DNA of 64,000 nt. Origin: Candidatus Ruthia endofausta. GTDB lineage: Bacteria; Pseudomonadota; Gammaproteobacteria; PS1; Pseudothioglobaceae. The DNA lies in the NCBI RefSeq assembly GCF_013342985.1, contig NZ_CP054490.1, forward strand, positions 434,001-498,000, given 5' to 3'. Shown here in pieces: positions 15,501 to 27,062 of this stretch. How positions within the stretch are numbered: position 1 is the first letter of the stretch; each line of letters starts with the position of its first letter. The translations under genes and the position numbers were made by a program. The notes under the pieces were generated by a model. That model was not told where the DNA came from, ran no database searches, and saw only the letters and a list, made by a program, of their open reading frames with translations.

Positions 15501-17165
15501 ATGTGCAATCCAAGAAAATATTCCTCACAAGTTGTTGATGGGTTTGAGCGCGCACCAAGTCGCGCTATGCTTTACCCGGTTGGTTTTACAAAAGAGGATT
15601 TTAACAAACCTCAAGTAGGCATAGCAAGCACTTGGTCAATGGTAACGCCGTGCAATATGCACATTAATAAATTGGCTGATGAAGCATCAAAAGGAGTCAA
15701 TACCACAGGTGGCAAAGCCGTTATTTTTAACACCATCACTATTTCAGACGGCATTTCTATGGGTTCTGAAGGCATGAAGTATTCTTTAGTCTCACGTGAA
15801 GTCATTGCTGATTCAATTGAAACTGTTGTTGGCTGTCAAGGTTTTGACGGTGTGGTTGCTATTGGTGGTTGTGATAAAAACATGCCTGGTTGTATTATCG
15901 GCTTAGCACGCCTTAACCGTCCTAGTATTTTTGTTTATGGTGGTACCATTCAGCCAGGTAAAAATCATACAGATGTAGTGAGTGTTTTTGAAGCAGTTGG
16001 CCAATTTGCCAATCATGCAATTAATGCAATTGAACTGGAAAATATTGAAAAAACAGCCATTCCTGGTTCTGGCTCTTGTGGCGGTATGTACACGGCTAAC
16101 ACTATGGCATCAGCAATTGAGGCATTAGGTATGAGTTTGCCAAATTCTAGCGCGCAAAATGCTATTTCAGATGATAAAAATAACGACTGCGTTCAAGCTG
16201 GACAAGCCGTTCTTAATTTATTAAATAAAGACATTAAACCTCGTGATATCATGACTATGAAAGCATTTGAGAATGCCATTACCGTGATTATTGCACTGGG
16301 CGGCTCAACCAATGCTGTTTTGCATTTAATTGCCATGGCAAGTGCTGCTGAGGTTAATCTTAAAATTGATGACTTTACTCGCATTGGCAAAAAAGTGCCT
16401 GTTATTGCTGACCTTAAACCATCAGGCAAATATATGATGAGTGAATTGGTTGAAATTGGCGGTACATTACCACTAATGAAGACGCTACTTGATGCAGGAT
16501 TATTGCACGGAGACTGCCTAACAGTAACAGGTAAAACTCTAGCTGAAAATTTAGAAAACGTTAAGTCATACGCTGATTCCCAAGAAATCGTTAGAACATT
16601 AGATAACCCAATAAAAAAAGATTCACACCTTAGGATTCTACGTGGTAATCTTGCAACTGATGGCGCTGTGGCAAAAATTACTGGCAAAGAAGGCTTAAGC
16701 TTCAAAGGTAGCGCAAAATGTTTTCTTCGCGAAGAGGATGCGCTTGAAGCCATCCTAAATGACCAAATAATAGCAGGTGACGTTATCGTCATTCGCTATG
16801 AAGGCCCTGTCGGTGGTCCTGGTATGCGCGAAATGCTCGCCCCCACTTCTGCAATTATGGGCAAAGGCTTAGGCGGCAAAGTTGCCCTTATTACCGATGG
16901 TCGCTTCTCTGGCGGTACACATGGTTTTGTAGTTGGTCACATCACCCCTGAAGCCTTTAAAGGCGGTGTACTAGCTGTGGTTGAAGATGGAGATGAAATC
17001 TTAATTGATGCAGAAAACAACATTTTAGAATTATTAATTGAGCAAACTATGATTGATAAACGTTTATCTAATTGGACACAACCTAAGCCAAACTACACCA
17101 AAGGTGTATTGGCTAAGTTTGCCAAGTTAGCTAAATCTGCTTCTGAAGGTGCGGTTACTGATTAA
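15501..17165 (+). CDS. ilvD: Dihydroxy-acid dehydratase
   Basis: IlvD dehydrates dihydroxy acids to the 2-keto acids that become valine, isoleucine, leucine and pantothenate. The 554-residue protein shows the three cluster cysteines of the [2Fe-2S] form: MVTPCNMHI (Cys51), GCDKNMPGC and [16 protein letters not shown]. It also has [18 protein letters not shown] and [12 protein letters not shown] near the C-terminus. It is the only branched-chain amino acid gene here. A long inverted repeat lies between its 3' end and that of rnr. Confidence 0.96.
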   Translation: MCNPRKYSSQVVDGFERAPSRAMLYPVGFTKEDFNKPQVGIASTWSMVTPCNMHINKLADEASKGVNTTGGKAVIFNTITISDGISMGSEGMKYSLVSREVIADSIETVVGCQGFDGVVAIGGCDKNMPGCIIGLARLNRPSIFVYGGTIQPGKNHTDVVSVFEAVGQFANHAINAIELENIEKTAIPGSGSCGGMYTANTMASAIEALGMSLPNSSAQNAISDDKNNDCVQAGQAVLNLLNKDIKPRDIMTMKAFENAITVIIALGGSTNAVLHLIAMASAAEVNLKIDDFTRIGKKVPVIADLKPSGKYMMSELVEIGGTLPLMKTLLDAGLLHGDCLTVTGKTLAENLENVKSYADSQEIVRTLDNPIKKDSHLRILRGNLATDGAVAKITGKEGLSFKGSAKCFLREEDALEAILNDQIIAGDVIVIRYEGPVGGPGMREMLAPTSAIMGKGLGGKVALITDGRFSGGTHGFVVGHITPEAFKGGVLAVVEDGDEILIDAENNILELLIEQTMIDKRLSNWTQPKPNYTKGVLAKFAKLAKSASEGAVTD

Positions 17166-17207
17166 CTACTCAATTACTTAGTTAAATCTTAATGAGAATC
17201 CTTTATA

Positions 17208-17340
17208 TAAATAAGGTGCTATAAAATGACAAACTTTGCCGATTTGATGTTTATGTAAAAGATTCTATTTGCATCTGATAAATTATCAAACCTAGTAATA
17301 GTAAGATCTATAAGTGGTTCTTTTTATAGCACCTTATTTA
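17208..17340. repeat. Perfect 19-bp inverted repeat enclosing 95 bp
   Basis: The left arm TAAATAAGGTGCTATAAAA (17208-17226) is the exact reverse complement of the right arm at 17322-17340. The right arm overlaps the stop and last codons of rnr (minus strand, ending at 17334). The 95-bp interior shows no open frame. The arms do not extend on either side. It lies between the convergent 3' ends of ilvD and rnr. It could act as a two-way terminator/stabiliser or be a small MITE-like insertion; no target-site duplication is obvious. Confidence 0.75.
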
Positions 17341-19451
17341 GCTGGCACAAACACCATTTGCCTATCGTCAAGATTAACAGAAGCGACTTGAATTTTGATG
17401 GTGTCGCCTAGTTGATAAACTTTGCCAGTGTGTTCGCCTTTGAGTTGATGATGGAGGTCGTCAAAAATATAATAGTCTTCTTTCATGTCACGTATGGCAA
17501 TCATGCCTTCGACAAATACGTCGGTGAGCTCGATAAAGATACCAAAACTAGCAATGCCAGAAATAACACCGTTAAAGGTATCTCCTACTTTATCACGCAT
17601 GTACTCGCATTTTAGCCATTGTTCAACATCGCGTGAGGCGTCGTCTGCTCGGCGCTCGGTCATGGATAGGTGTGCGCCAATTTCAAGCATTTTTTTGCTG
17701 GGTTTTCTGATCTTTTTGTCTAAAACGCGTTTAATGGCGCGATGTACCAAAAGATCAGGATAGCGTCTGATGGGTGAGGTGAAATGGGTATAGTCTTCAA
17801 ATGCCAAACCAAAGTGGCCTTCGTTGGCAGGGGTGTAAACGGCTTGTTTCATGGTGCGTAGAACAACGGTTTTAATGATGTTTTCATCGTCTCTGCCTTT
17901 GGCACTTTCAAGCACTTTGGCAAAGTCTTTAGAGTTTGGTTGCGCACCACCTTCAAGCGTTAAGCCAATGGCGGTTAAAAACTGGCGAGTAACTTCTACT
18001 TTTTCTGCCGTAGGTTTGGGATGAATTCGGTATAAAAAATCCTCATTATGATGGTTTAAAAATTTAGCACTGGCTTGATTGGCCATTAACATGCACTCTT
18101 CAATCAACTTGTGGACATCGTTGCGAGAACAGGCAACAATGTTGTCAATTTTGCCATTATCGTTAAATAAAATTTGTGATTCAATGCAGTTAAAATCCAT
18201 CACCCCGCGCTTAATTCTGGCGTGTTTAAGGGCTTTGTATAAATCGTACAGTGCATTTAAATTATCCATCACTGATGCGTACTGCTGAGTGAAGTCGACA
18301 TCATGGTGTTCCAAAATTTGGCTCACCTTGGTGTAGGTCAATCGTGCGTGTGAAAACATAACAGCAGGATAAAACTTATAATCTAATAAACTGCCATGAA
18401 TATCAATATTCATCTCACAAGTCATACACAAGCGTTCAACATCAGGATTGATTGAACATAAGCCGTTCGATAAGGCCTCAGGCAGCATTGGCACAACACG
18501 GCGTGGAAAATATACCGAATTGCCACGATTTGCGGCATCTTTGTCTAAGTCTGAGCCTTCTTTCACATAGTGCGATACATCAGCAATGGCAACAACCAAT
18601 TTCCAGCCTTTGCTGGTGGCTTGCGCGTAAACGGCATCGTCAAAATCACGAGAATCTTCACCATCAATCGTAACTAACTTCATTTTAGTGATGTCAATTC
18701 GACCTTTTTTATCGCTATCGATTACTATACTTGGTAATTTATCGGTTTGCACGAGTGCTTCGGGTGAAAAATCAACTGGAATACCATTGCGATAAAGGGC
18801 AGAATCTATTTCTACGCCTTCATCCATGTAACTGCCTAAAATTTGGACAATTTCACCCACCGCTTGACTTTCTAGGGTTGGGTATTTGGTGATTTTAACA
18901 ATCACAATTTGTTCATCAAGATGTTCTTTATTAATCTTTGGAATGCTAATATTATGCTTAATACGCTTGTCGTCAACCACAACATAAGCCCCTTCTTTTT
19001 CAAGATGTAGGCACCCTACTACAGTTTCAATACTTTTGATAACTTTAATAATTTGCGCGTCACCGCGCTGGTTAAGCAAGCGTGCTTTGACTCGGTCGCC
19101 ATGAAAAACCAATTGCATTTGTTTTGATGACAGTCTTAAATCTTTAACACCTTCACCTAGTGCAATAAAACCAAAGCCTCTTGGATTGGCAATCACTGTA
19201 CCAGTCATCATCCCGCTTTTTGCACTAAATTTGTGATACACGCCACGCTGATCACAATTTAGCTGTTGGTCGCGAACCATGGACTTAAGGCGGTGCGTTA
19301 AGGGTCTTTTTTGATGATGGCCAATGACCAATAAATCGCACAACTCATGTAATGTGTGTGATTTTTTTTCAAAAAAACTAAGGATATACTCCCTTGAAGG
19401 AATTGGGTTGTCGTATTTCTCTGACTCTCTTTTATAATGGGGATCTGACAT
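17334..19451 (-). CDS. rnr: Ribonuclease R
   Basis: RNase R is a processive 3'-5' exoribonuclease that degrades structured RNA and helps in rRNA and tmRNA-linked quality control. The 705-residue protein has N-terminal HTH and cold-shock domains, the RNB catalytic region with VTIDGEDSRDFDDAVYAQ, HFTSPIRRYPDLLVHR near the end of RNB, and a C-terminal S1 domain. It ends right after S1 and lacks the lysine-rich tail of the 813-residue E. coli enzyme. It lies 4 bp after purA in the hflK-hflC-hisZ-purA-rnr operon. Confidence 0.95.
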   Translation of the reverse strand: MSDPHYKRESEKYDNPIPSREYILSFFEKKSHTLHELCDLLVIGHHQKRPLTHRLKSMVRDQQLNCDQRGVYHKFSAKSGMMTGTVIANPRGFGFIALGEGVKDLRLSSKQMQLVFHGDRVKARLLNQRGDAQIIKVIKSIETVVGCLHLEKEGAYVVVDDKRIKHNISIPKINKEHLDEQIVIVKITKYPTLESQAVGEIVQILGSYMDEGVEIDSALYRNGIPVDFSPEALVQTDKLPSIVIDSDKKGRIDITKMKLVTIDGEDSRDFDDAVYAQATSKGWKLVVAIADVSHYVKEGSDLDKDAANRGNSVYFPRRVVPMLPEALSNGLCSINPDVERLCMTCEMNIDIHGSLLDYKFYPAVMFSHARLTYTKVSQILEHHDVDFTQQYASVMDNLNALYDLYKALKHARIKRGVMDFNCIESQILFNDNGKIDNIVACSRNDVHKLIEECMLMANQASAKFLNHHNEDFLYRIHPKPTAEKVEVTRQFLTAIGLTLEGGAQPNSKDFAKVLESAKGRDDENIIKTVVLRTMKQAVYTPANEGHFGLAFEDYTHFTSPIRRYPDLLVHRAIKRVLDKKIRKPSKKMLEIGAHLSMTERRADDASRDVEQWLKCEYMRDKVGDTFNGVISGIASFGIFIELTDVFVEGMIAIRDMKEDYYIFDDLHHQLKGEHTGKVYQLGDTIKIQVASVNLDDRQMVFVPAK

Positions 19452-19455
19452 TTAA

Positions 19456-20784
<1,329 letters not shown>

Positions 20785-20827
20785 CTATTTAATGTTTTAA
20801 AAAAAAATATTTGCTAAAAATCATTTA

Positions 20828-21784
20828 CTAAAAATGACGTTGAGATAAAAATTTCAAATCAAATGAAAAACCAGTAGCCGCTCTTGATTTGCCAAAAGAT
20901 TTGCCAATGCCATTATAACGCCCCCCTTGTACCAATGCTTTGGAGTAGTTTTCGTTATAAGCTGAAAACACAATGCCAGTGTGATACTCATGAACTTGTA
21001 ATTCACTAAGGTCAAAAATGGCTTTAATGCCTTTGGTATTAAGTTGTTTCTCAATGGTAATTAAATCCTCAATGGCTACCTTGGCTTGATCAAGATGGCT
21101 AAATATTGTCAATGCCTTGCTTAAAATATCTGACTCCCCTTCTAGTTTGATCAAACGAGCAAATAAATCAGCATTTTTAAGCGCATTATTATTTAAAAAT
21201 ACTGACAAATCTGGGGTTGAACGATGTGAGAGAATTGCTCGCAGTTGTATGATAGTTTGTATTGAAATGTCTTCTTGTGCTATCAGTGCATCAAAAATTG
21301 CAACATTGCCCAAGCTTAGCACGATTGGGCTAATTGATAATAATTTTAAGCTTTCCAGCATTAGCTCAATCACTTCAATATCAGCGCTAATTTCACCTGA
21401 ACCATACAACTCAGCACCAGCTTGAATGGGGGAGCGTGAGGCATAAAAATCATCCGCTTTGGTTTTTAGAATTGAATTAATATAGCAATATTTTTCAACT
21501 AAATCACTGCTACGTTTGGCATCAATACGTGCAATTTGTGGAGTAATATCGGCATGCACACCTAGCATCTTGCCACTGATAGGGTCTAATAATTTAAAGG
21601 TTTTTTCATCAACAGCATCACTATTCAGCAAGAGTGAGTTGACATGTTCAACCATAGGTGGAATGACTAAGCCAAAACCTTTGTCAGCGTATAAATCCAA
21701 AAGCTGACGGCGCAGAGATTCAAAAACTAATGCTTGATTGTTAGTAAGTTCATCTATGCCTTCAGGTAGTTGCCATGCCCCCAT
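20828..21784 (-). CDS. hisZ: ATP phosphoribosyltransferase regulatory subunit
   Basis: HisZ is a catalytically inactive histidyl-tRNA synthetase paralogue that completes the short-form HisG in the first step of histidine synthesis. The 318-residue protein begins MGAWQLPEGIDEL and carries FGLVIPPMVEHVNSLL, HADITPQIARIDAKR and, near the end, QGGRYNGIGKSFGKSRAATG. It is somewhat shorter than many homologues (up to about 390) because the C-terminal part is trimmed. Its presence implies a short HisG elsewhere. It lies 5 bp after hflC. Confidence 0.92.
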   Translation of the reverse strand: MGAWQLPEGIDELTNNQALVFESLRRQLLDLYADKGFGLVIPPMVEHVNSLLLNSDAVDEKTFKLLDPISGKMLGVHADITPQIARIDAKRSSDLVEKYCYINSILKTKADDFYASRSPIQAGAELYGSGEISADIEVIELMLESLKLLSISPIVLSLGNVAIFDALIAQEDISIQTIIQLRAILSHRSTPDLSVFLNNNALKNADLFARLIKLEGESDILSKALTIFSHLDQAKVAIEDLITIEKQLNTKGIKAIFDLSELQVHEYHTGIVFSAYNENYSKALVQGGRYNGIGKSFGKSRAATGFSFDLKFLSQRHF

Positions 21785-21789
21785 TTTAA

Positions 21790-22647
21790 TTATTTAATTT
21801 GCGGGTTGAAGTGACGGAAAAATTTCGTATTTGGATTAAGTACTAAAATATTGTTTTGATTAGAAAATGACTTTTTATATGACTCTAACGCACGATAAAA
21901 AGCATAAAAATCTGCATTCTTATTATAGGCTTGCGCATAGTTATTTGCACCAACTGCATCACCTTCACCTCGAATTTTCTCAGAATCGCGATAAGCATTT
22001 GCCAAAATAATAGTACGCTCTTTGTCAGCTGCCGCTCTGATGATTTCAGCCTCTTCTGCGCCTTTGGATCTAAACTCCTTGGCCACTCGTTGACGCTCTG
22101 CTTGCATACGACGATAAACTGAATTAGACACTTCTTGTGACAAATCAATTCGTTTAATACGCACATCAATAATTTCAATACCAAATTGAGCAATGTCTTC
22201 TTTAGCAAGTCTGACAATATTGGACATAATCTCACTACGCTCGCCAGAAACCACATCAGCAATCGTGCGTTTTGAAAATTCACTCTTAAGACCGGTTTTA
22301 ATAATCTGTGTTAGACGATTATTGGTTCTTGCTATATTACCACCCGTTGATTTGTAGAACTTCTCAGCGTCAATAATGCGCCATTTAACATAAGAATCAA
22401 CAATTACATTTTTCTTCTCACCTGTTAAAAACCGCTCGGCTGGTGCATCTAAAGTTTGAATACGATTGTCAAATTTTACAATGTTATTAACAAACGGCAT
22501 TTTGAATTTAAGACCTGGAGATTCCTCAATAGTGACAATTTCACCTAAACGCAATTTAATAACGGTTTGGATTTCGTTAACTGTATAAAGTGCTGAACTC
22601 AACACTAAGAATAAAACAGAAATTATTAATAAACCTATTTTTTGCAT
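21790..22647 (-). CDS. hflC: HflC, FtsH-associated SPFH membrane protein
   Basis: HflC and HflK form a large cage of SPFH/prohibitin-type proteins around the FtsH protease in the inner membrane. The 285-residue protein has one N-terminal membrane helix (KIGLLIISVLFLVLSSALYT) followed by the SPFH domain. A long helix with the repeats VYRRMQAERQRVAKEFRSKG and AEEAEIIRAAADKERTIILA follows. Its start codon overlaps the hflK stop by one base. Confidence 0.95.
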   Translation of the reverse strand: MQKIGLLIISVLFLVLSSALYTVNEIQTVIKLRLGEIVTIEESPGLKFKMPFVNNIVKFDNRIQTLDAPAERFLTGEKKNVIVDSYVKWRIIDAEKFYKSTGGNIARTNNRLTQIIKTGLKSEFSKRTIADVVSGERSEIMSNIVRLAKEDIAQFGIEIIDVRIKRIDLSQEVSNSVYRRMQAERQRVAKEFRSKGAEEAEIIRAAADKERTIILANAYRDSEKIRGEGDAVGANNYAQAYNKNADFYAFYRALESYKKSFSNQNNILVLNPNTKFFRHFNPQIK

Positions 22648-23816
22648 TATCTGCCTCCTCTATTGCGGAAAATGTCTCTAATATTACCACCTTGATTGTT
22701 TTGTTGTGTTGATGATTCTTTGGCAAAAACTTGAGTATTCGCTTGTCTAGCATTAATCAATTTGTCAATAGGTAAGTACATCATACTATTAGCCTTAGAA
22801 TCAACCACTACCTTACTGGTAGAAGCCAGTACATTTTCCATGGTTTCGCGATACAAACGCTCCCTAGTAACTTTAGGTGCTTTTTCATACTCTGCTAAAA
22901 TTTGCTTAAAGCGCGACGCCTCACCTTCTGATTTAGAAACCACCTTAGATTTATAAGCTTTTGATTCCTCAAGCATACGCGCAGCTTTACCACGAGATTT
23001 TGGCAAAATATCATTAGCATAAGTTTGTGCTTCATTAATCAAACGTTGTTTGTCTTCGCGAGCCTTAACCGCATCAGAAAAAGCAGATTGCACCTCTTCT
23101 GGTGGCTGCGCATCTTGCATGTTAACCGTTGTTATTAACAAGCCAGTCTTATATCTATTGAGTAAACTTTGAGATTTTTCTTTAATATCATCAGCGATAC
23201 TAACTCGACCTTCAGTTAAGATGTAATCCATAGTGTTTTGACCAACAACTTGTCGAATGGCACTTTCAGCGACGTGACGAAGTGTTGTGTCTGGATTGAC
23301 AACATTAAATAAATAAGCTTGAACATCATTAATTTTATATTGGATTGCAAACTTAGCTTCAATCATATTTTCATCTTTAGTCAACATTAAAGATTCGGAT
23401 GAAATATTACCGCCAAAGCGTCGATTGCCGTTAATCACATTACGATAACCAATTTCAACTGTTCTAATTTGTTCAACATTAATTCTATTTAAAGTTTCAA
23501 TCGGATAAGGAATATGCCAATGAGGTCCTTGAGAGGTTTCTTCTTGGAATGCACCAAAACGTAATACAACGCCTTTTTCAGCTGGATCAATAATATAAAT
23601 ACCTGACAATAACCAAACTAGTAAAACCAAAATGAATATATATTTAAAACCACTACTTGAGAGCGTTTTGGATGCGCCACCAGCACCCGATGATTTTTTA
23701 TTACTAAAGAAACCGTTAAATTTATTTTTAAAATCTTTAATCACTTCCTCTAATTCTGGTGGTGTTTGATTACTGCCAGCCCAAGGGTTTTTATTCTTGT
23801 TGTCATTCCAAGCCAT
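22647..23816 (-). CDS. hflK: HflK, FtsH-associated SPFH membrane protein
   Basis: Partner of HflC. The 389-residue protein has a proline/glycine-rich cytoplasmic start (MAWNDNKNKNPWAGSNQTPP), one membrane helix around residues 55-75 (YIFILVLLVWLLSGIYII) and an SPFH domain beginning DPAEKGVVLRFGAFQEE. A coiled coil and a glutamine/asparagine-rich tail ending FRNRGGR follow. It is the first gene of the five-gene minus-strand operon. The 140-bp gap to lptD must hold both divergent promoters. Confidence 0.95.
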   Translation of the reverse strand: MAWNDNKNKNPWAGSNQTPPELEEVIKDFKNKFNGFFSNKKSSGAGGASKTLSSSGFKYIFILVLLVWLLSGIYIIDPAEKGVVLRFGAFQEETSQGPHWHIPYPIETLNRINVEQIRTVEIGYRNVINGNRRFGGNISSESLMLTKDENMIEAKFAIQYKINDVQAYLFNVVNPDTTLRHVAESAIRQVVGQNTMDYILTEGRVSIADDIKEKSQSLLNRYKTGLLITTVNMQDAQPPEEVQSAFSDAVKAREDKQRLINEAQTYANDILPKSRGKAARMLEESKAYKSKVVSKSEGEASRFKQILAEYEKAPKVTRERLYRETMENVLASTSKVVVDSKANSMMYLPIDKLINARQANTQVFAKESSTQQNNQGGNIRDIFRNRGGR

Positions 23817-23956
23817 TTTATTTATGTGTGTCCAAATATAGTGAAAATTGGGGTTATTTTACCCAAACTAAAGCAAGCTTATGTAATTAATAAGTAATCT
23901 ATTATTACGGTATATAATGTTAAAATAGCGAGTTTTGAGTAGATATTACAACCATC

Positions 23957-26164
23957 ATGAAAAAGCAACTAGCTCTTTATTCATTATTTACCCTACTATC
24001 TAGTACTATTAACGCCGAAAGCTTAGTATTAAATTGTCAAAACAATGCCTTACTTTTTCCGAAACAAATCCTTTCAGACAAAATCAAAGATCTTGATGTT
24101 CAAGCAGATTATAGTGAAGTTGTTAAAGGTGGCAATTATCTTTTAAAAGGCAATGTCTCATTAAATTCAAGTGCTTATTTTTTAGGTGCTGATGAAATCA
24201 GTATTGACAAATCTAGTAAAACATCTACAGCAATTGGTCATGTTAAATTTCAAGATAACGAGCTTATGCTGACTGGTGATAAGGCTGTGGTTAAAAAACA
24301 AGGCGAAGTGACTCACACAACACTAAATCAGGTCAAATTTCACTACTCTAATTCAAGGATAAATGGTCGCGCTCAAGTTATAACTAATGATGGCACTAAG
24401 CAAGTATTTAGCTCAGGTAGCTATGGTTTATGTCCGCTTGGTAATTCTGACTGGCAAATGAAGGCTGATAAAATCACATTAAATTCTTCAACAAACAAGG
24501 GTGTAGCAGAGGATGTTACTATTGAGTTTTTAGGTGTGCCTATTTTTTATTCTCCCCACCATGAATGGCTGTTGGAGGGTCGTAGCTCTGGATTTTTAGC
24601 GCCAGCATTTGGTGGTTACAATGAATCAGACACTGACAAAGGTAGCAACTACCAAGTTAAAATACCTTATTATTTTAATATTGCCCCTGATTGTGATTTT
24701 CTTTTAACGCTCAATCAGCTCTCAAGTCGTGGCAGTGTACTTGAAGGCAAATATCGTCAAATTATTACTAATAATAATAACTTGGATGATGGACGTTTTG
24801 AAATTGAAGCTCATTATTTAAATAAAGATAAAATTACCAACAATAGGCGCTGGCTATTAAATTCAAAATTAGATTTATCACTTAATGCCAAAACTGATTT
24901 AAGTGTTGTTATCAACCGAGTGTCGGATTCAGATTATTTTAAAGAAATTGCTCATAGCAATGCTTCGAATTCAGAATTGCAATCTCATGTTGATTTGTCC
25001 TATAAAGACCAAAAGAAAAATTTAACCATGTCTTTATTTGCTGAGTCAGAACAACTCATTAATAATGGCAGTGCCTCGTACACGCGTGCACCAGAACTAT
25101 CCATTAACAAAGGCTATAAAGGCTTAGGCGGACGTCATGTTAATTTAACATTAGTTAGTACAAAATTTACGCACAAAAACTCAAATACCGCAACCAATAA
25201 AACCGGGGTTCGCACTTACGCACAAGCAAAATTTAGCCGCTCAATAAGGACTAATAACTATTCCCTCACCCCAAGTTTGAATTTATCAACAACTGATTAC
25301 GCGATGGATGATATTGCTAATCAAAAGCGCAATATTGTTAATTTTAACCTTGATTCTAAATTATTTTTAGAAAGGAAAATATCCTTATTTGGTACAAATT
25401 TAACCCAAACTCTAACCCCAAGACTGGCTTACAATTACACACCTAAAAAAGACCAAAGTGCTTTGCCTAATTTTGACTCAGATGATAAAAATAATTCATA
25501 TCAAGGTTTGTTTTCAGGGCAAAAATTTACAGGTATTGATAGAATTGCCAGTGCCAATGACCTTACTTTTGGCCTTGAGTCAGATTTTATTGATGAAGAG
25601 ACAGGTGATACCTATTTAAGTTTAAAAATAGCTCAAGTATACCGATTTGATGACATGGGCATGAATAATAGTGGCGCCTTAGTTAGTCAAAGAAAATATT
25701 CTGATATTGCCATGTCAGCTAATTTAACGATTCATGATTTTGCCTTTAATAACTCACTACAATACGACCCAAAAACCAATAAAATAAATAAGCGCAATAG
25801 TTCGGTTAGTTACATTCTAAGTCCTAGAAAGTTTTTAACCTTGGCACATCATGATGATAGTGGCAAAAAATCAGCTGAATTGTATGGTGCTTATCGATTA
25901 ACACAAAAAATACATCTATTTGCTGGTATTAACCGATCCATTAGTGATTCAATTACCAACAAAGAAACCACAGGCATTGCTTATGAATCTTGTTGTTGGG
26001 CGCTACGTTTAGCGCACTTTAAAGATCGTGTTAGTGATGGTGATTACGACTACGTGACTAAAATTGAGCTCATACTCAAGGGCTTAGCCACCACTTCTCC
26101 AAGTTTATACAAACGCTTAGAAAAAGATGTACCTAATTATTTAGCCAACCTTGATGATTTTTAA
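23957..26164 (+). CDS. lptD: LPS-assembly protein LptD
   Basis: LptD is the outer-membrane beta-barrel that, plugged by LptE, inserts lipopolysaccharide into the outer leaflet. The 735-residue protein has a signal peptide (MKKQLALYSLFTLLSSTINA) and a periplasmic jellyroll with GNVSLNSSAYFLGADEISID. The C-terminal barrel carries ESCCWALRLAHFKDR. Cysteines sit where the essential disulfides form: one early (LNCQNN), one at SYGLCPLG and the CC pair near the end. surA follows immediately. Confidence 0.93.
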   Translation: MKKQLALYSLFTLLSSTINAESLVLNCQNNALLFPKQILSDKIKDLDVQADYSEVVKGGNYLLKGNVSLNSSAYFLGADEISIDKSSKTSTAIGHVKFQDNELMLTGDKAVVKKQGEVTHTTLNQVKFHYSNSRINGRAQVITNDGTKQVFSSGSYGLCPLGNSDWQMKADKITLNSSTNKGVAEDVTIEFLGVPIFYSPHHEWLLEGRSSGFLAPAFGGYNESDTDKGSNYQVKIPYYFNIAPDCDFLLTLNQLSSRGSVLEGKYRQIITNNNNLDDGRFEIEAHYLNKDKITNNRRWLLNSKLDLSLNAKTDLSVVINRVSDSDYFKEIAHSNASNSELQSHVDLSYKDQKKNLTMSLFAESEQLINNGSASYTRAPELSINKGYKGLGGRHVNLTLVSTKFTHKNSNTATNKTGVRTYAQAKFSRSIRTNNYSLTPSLNLSTTDYAMDDIANQKRNIVNFNLDSKLFLERKISLFGTNLTQTLTPRLAYNYTPKKDQSALPNFDSDDKNNSYQGLFSGQKFTGIDRIASANDLTFGLESDFIDEETGDTYLSLKIAQVYRFDDMGMNNSGALVSQRKYSDIAMSANLTIHDFAFNNSLQYDPKTNKINKRNSSVSYILSPRKFLTLAHHDDSGKKSAELYGAYRLTQKIHLFAGINRSISDSITNKETTGIAYESCCWALRLAHFKDRVSDGDYDYVTKIELILKGLATTSPSLYKRLEKDVPNYLANLDDF

Positions 26165-26165
26165 A

Positions 26166-27062
26166 ATGAATAAAACTTTACTACTAATTTTTATATTTTC
26201 ATTGAATGCATTTGCCACGCTTAACAGCATTATTGCCATTGTTAATGATGATTTAGTCACTTTTGACCAAATTAGCGCTGACATCAAACCTGACCATACC
26301 AGAGTTCAAAAGTTGGTCTTGCTCAATCAGCAAATAAACTTAATTTTACAATTGCAGAAAATTAAACAACTAAACATTACGCCAAAAGCAAATGCGATTA
26401 ATGGCATATTAAGTAATATTGCCTCAAATAATGATTTAAGTTTAATGCAATTACAATCTCTACCTAAATTTGATGAAATTGTTGACCATGTCAAACAGAG
26501 TTTATCGTTAGAGGGTCTTAGGCAGTTTATTGTTGAAAATCTTGGTATTAAACTTACTAAGGCTGAAATAACTAAGCAATTTCTCAAAATTCCTAATCAT
26601 TCAAACAAGTTAGAGCAACAAATAAAAATTGCACAGATCGCCGTTGATTCTGTTAATCAAGCAAACTTATTATTACGATCAAAAGATGATTTAATTAAAG
26701 ACTTCTTAATTGATTTAAGTGAGAAAATTAACAAAGGTGATTCATTCTCTACTTTAGCAAAACTTCACTCGCAAGATGCTTCTTATAAAAATGGCGGGGA
26801 ATCTGATTGGCTTGTTCTGTTAAAATTACCAAAAATTTTTCAACAGAACTTAAAAGACCTTTCAGTAGGTGACTTATCACAGCCATTTAAAATAGGACAA
26901 GTCTGGAGAATTGTTAAAATTATTGATAAGCGTAGTATTGATAACAACTTGATTGAGCTTAAAGCTAAATTAGTGCGTCAAAAAGAAAATATCTATTTTA
27001 ATGACTGGATAAAAAAAATAAGGAAAGAAGCTTATATTGAAATTTTTGATAATAAGTTGTAG
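26166..27062 (+). CDS. surA: Periplasmic chaperone SurA, single-parvulin form
   Basis: SurA escorts outer-membrane proteins to the BAM complex. I chose the ATG at 26166, which gives the signal peptide MNKTLLLIFIFSLNAFA, over in-frame starts at 26151/26154 that overlap the lptD stop. The 298-residue protein has the N-terminal chaperone region (LNSIIAIVNDDLVTFDQI) and one parvulin-type PPIase domain (FSTLAKLHSQDASYKNGGES ... VGDLSQPFKIGQVWRIVKII). E. coli SurA has two such domains and 428 residues. The TAG stop abuts the rlmB ATG. Confidence 0.85.
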   Translation: MNKTLLLIFIFSLNAFATLNSIIAIVNDDLVTFDQISADIKPDHTRVQKLVLLNQQINLILQLQKIKQLNITPKANAINGILSNIASNNDLSLMQLQSLPKFDEIVDHVKQSLSLEGLRQFIVENLGIKLTKAEITKQFLKIPNHSNKLEQQIKIAQIAVDSVNQANLLLRSKDDLIKDFLIDLSEKINKGDSFSTLAKLHSQDASYKNGGESDWLVLLKLPKIFQQNLKDLSVGDLSQPFKIGQVWRIVKIIDKRSIDNNLIELKAKLVRQKENIYFNDWIKKIRKEAYIEIFDNKL

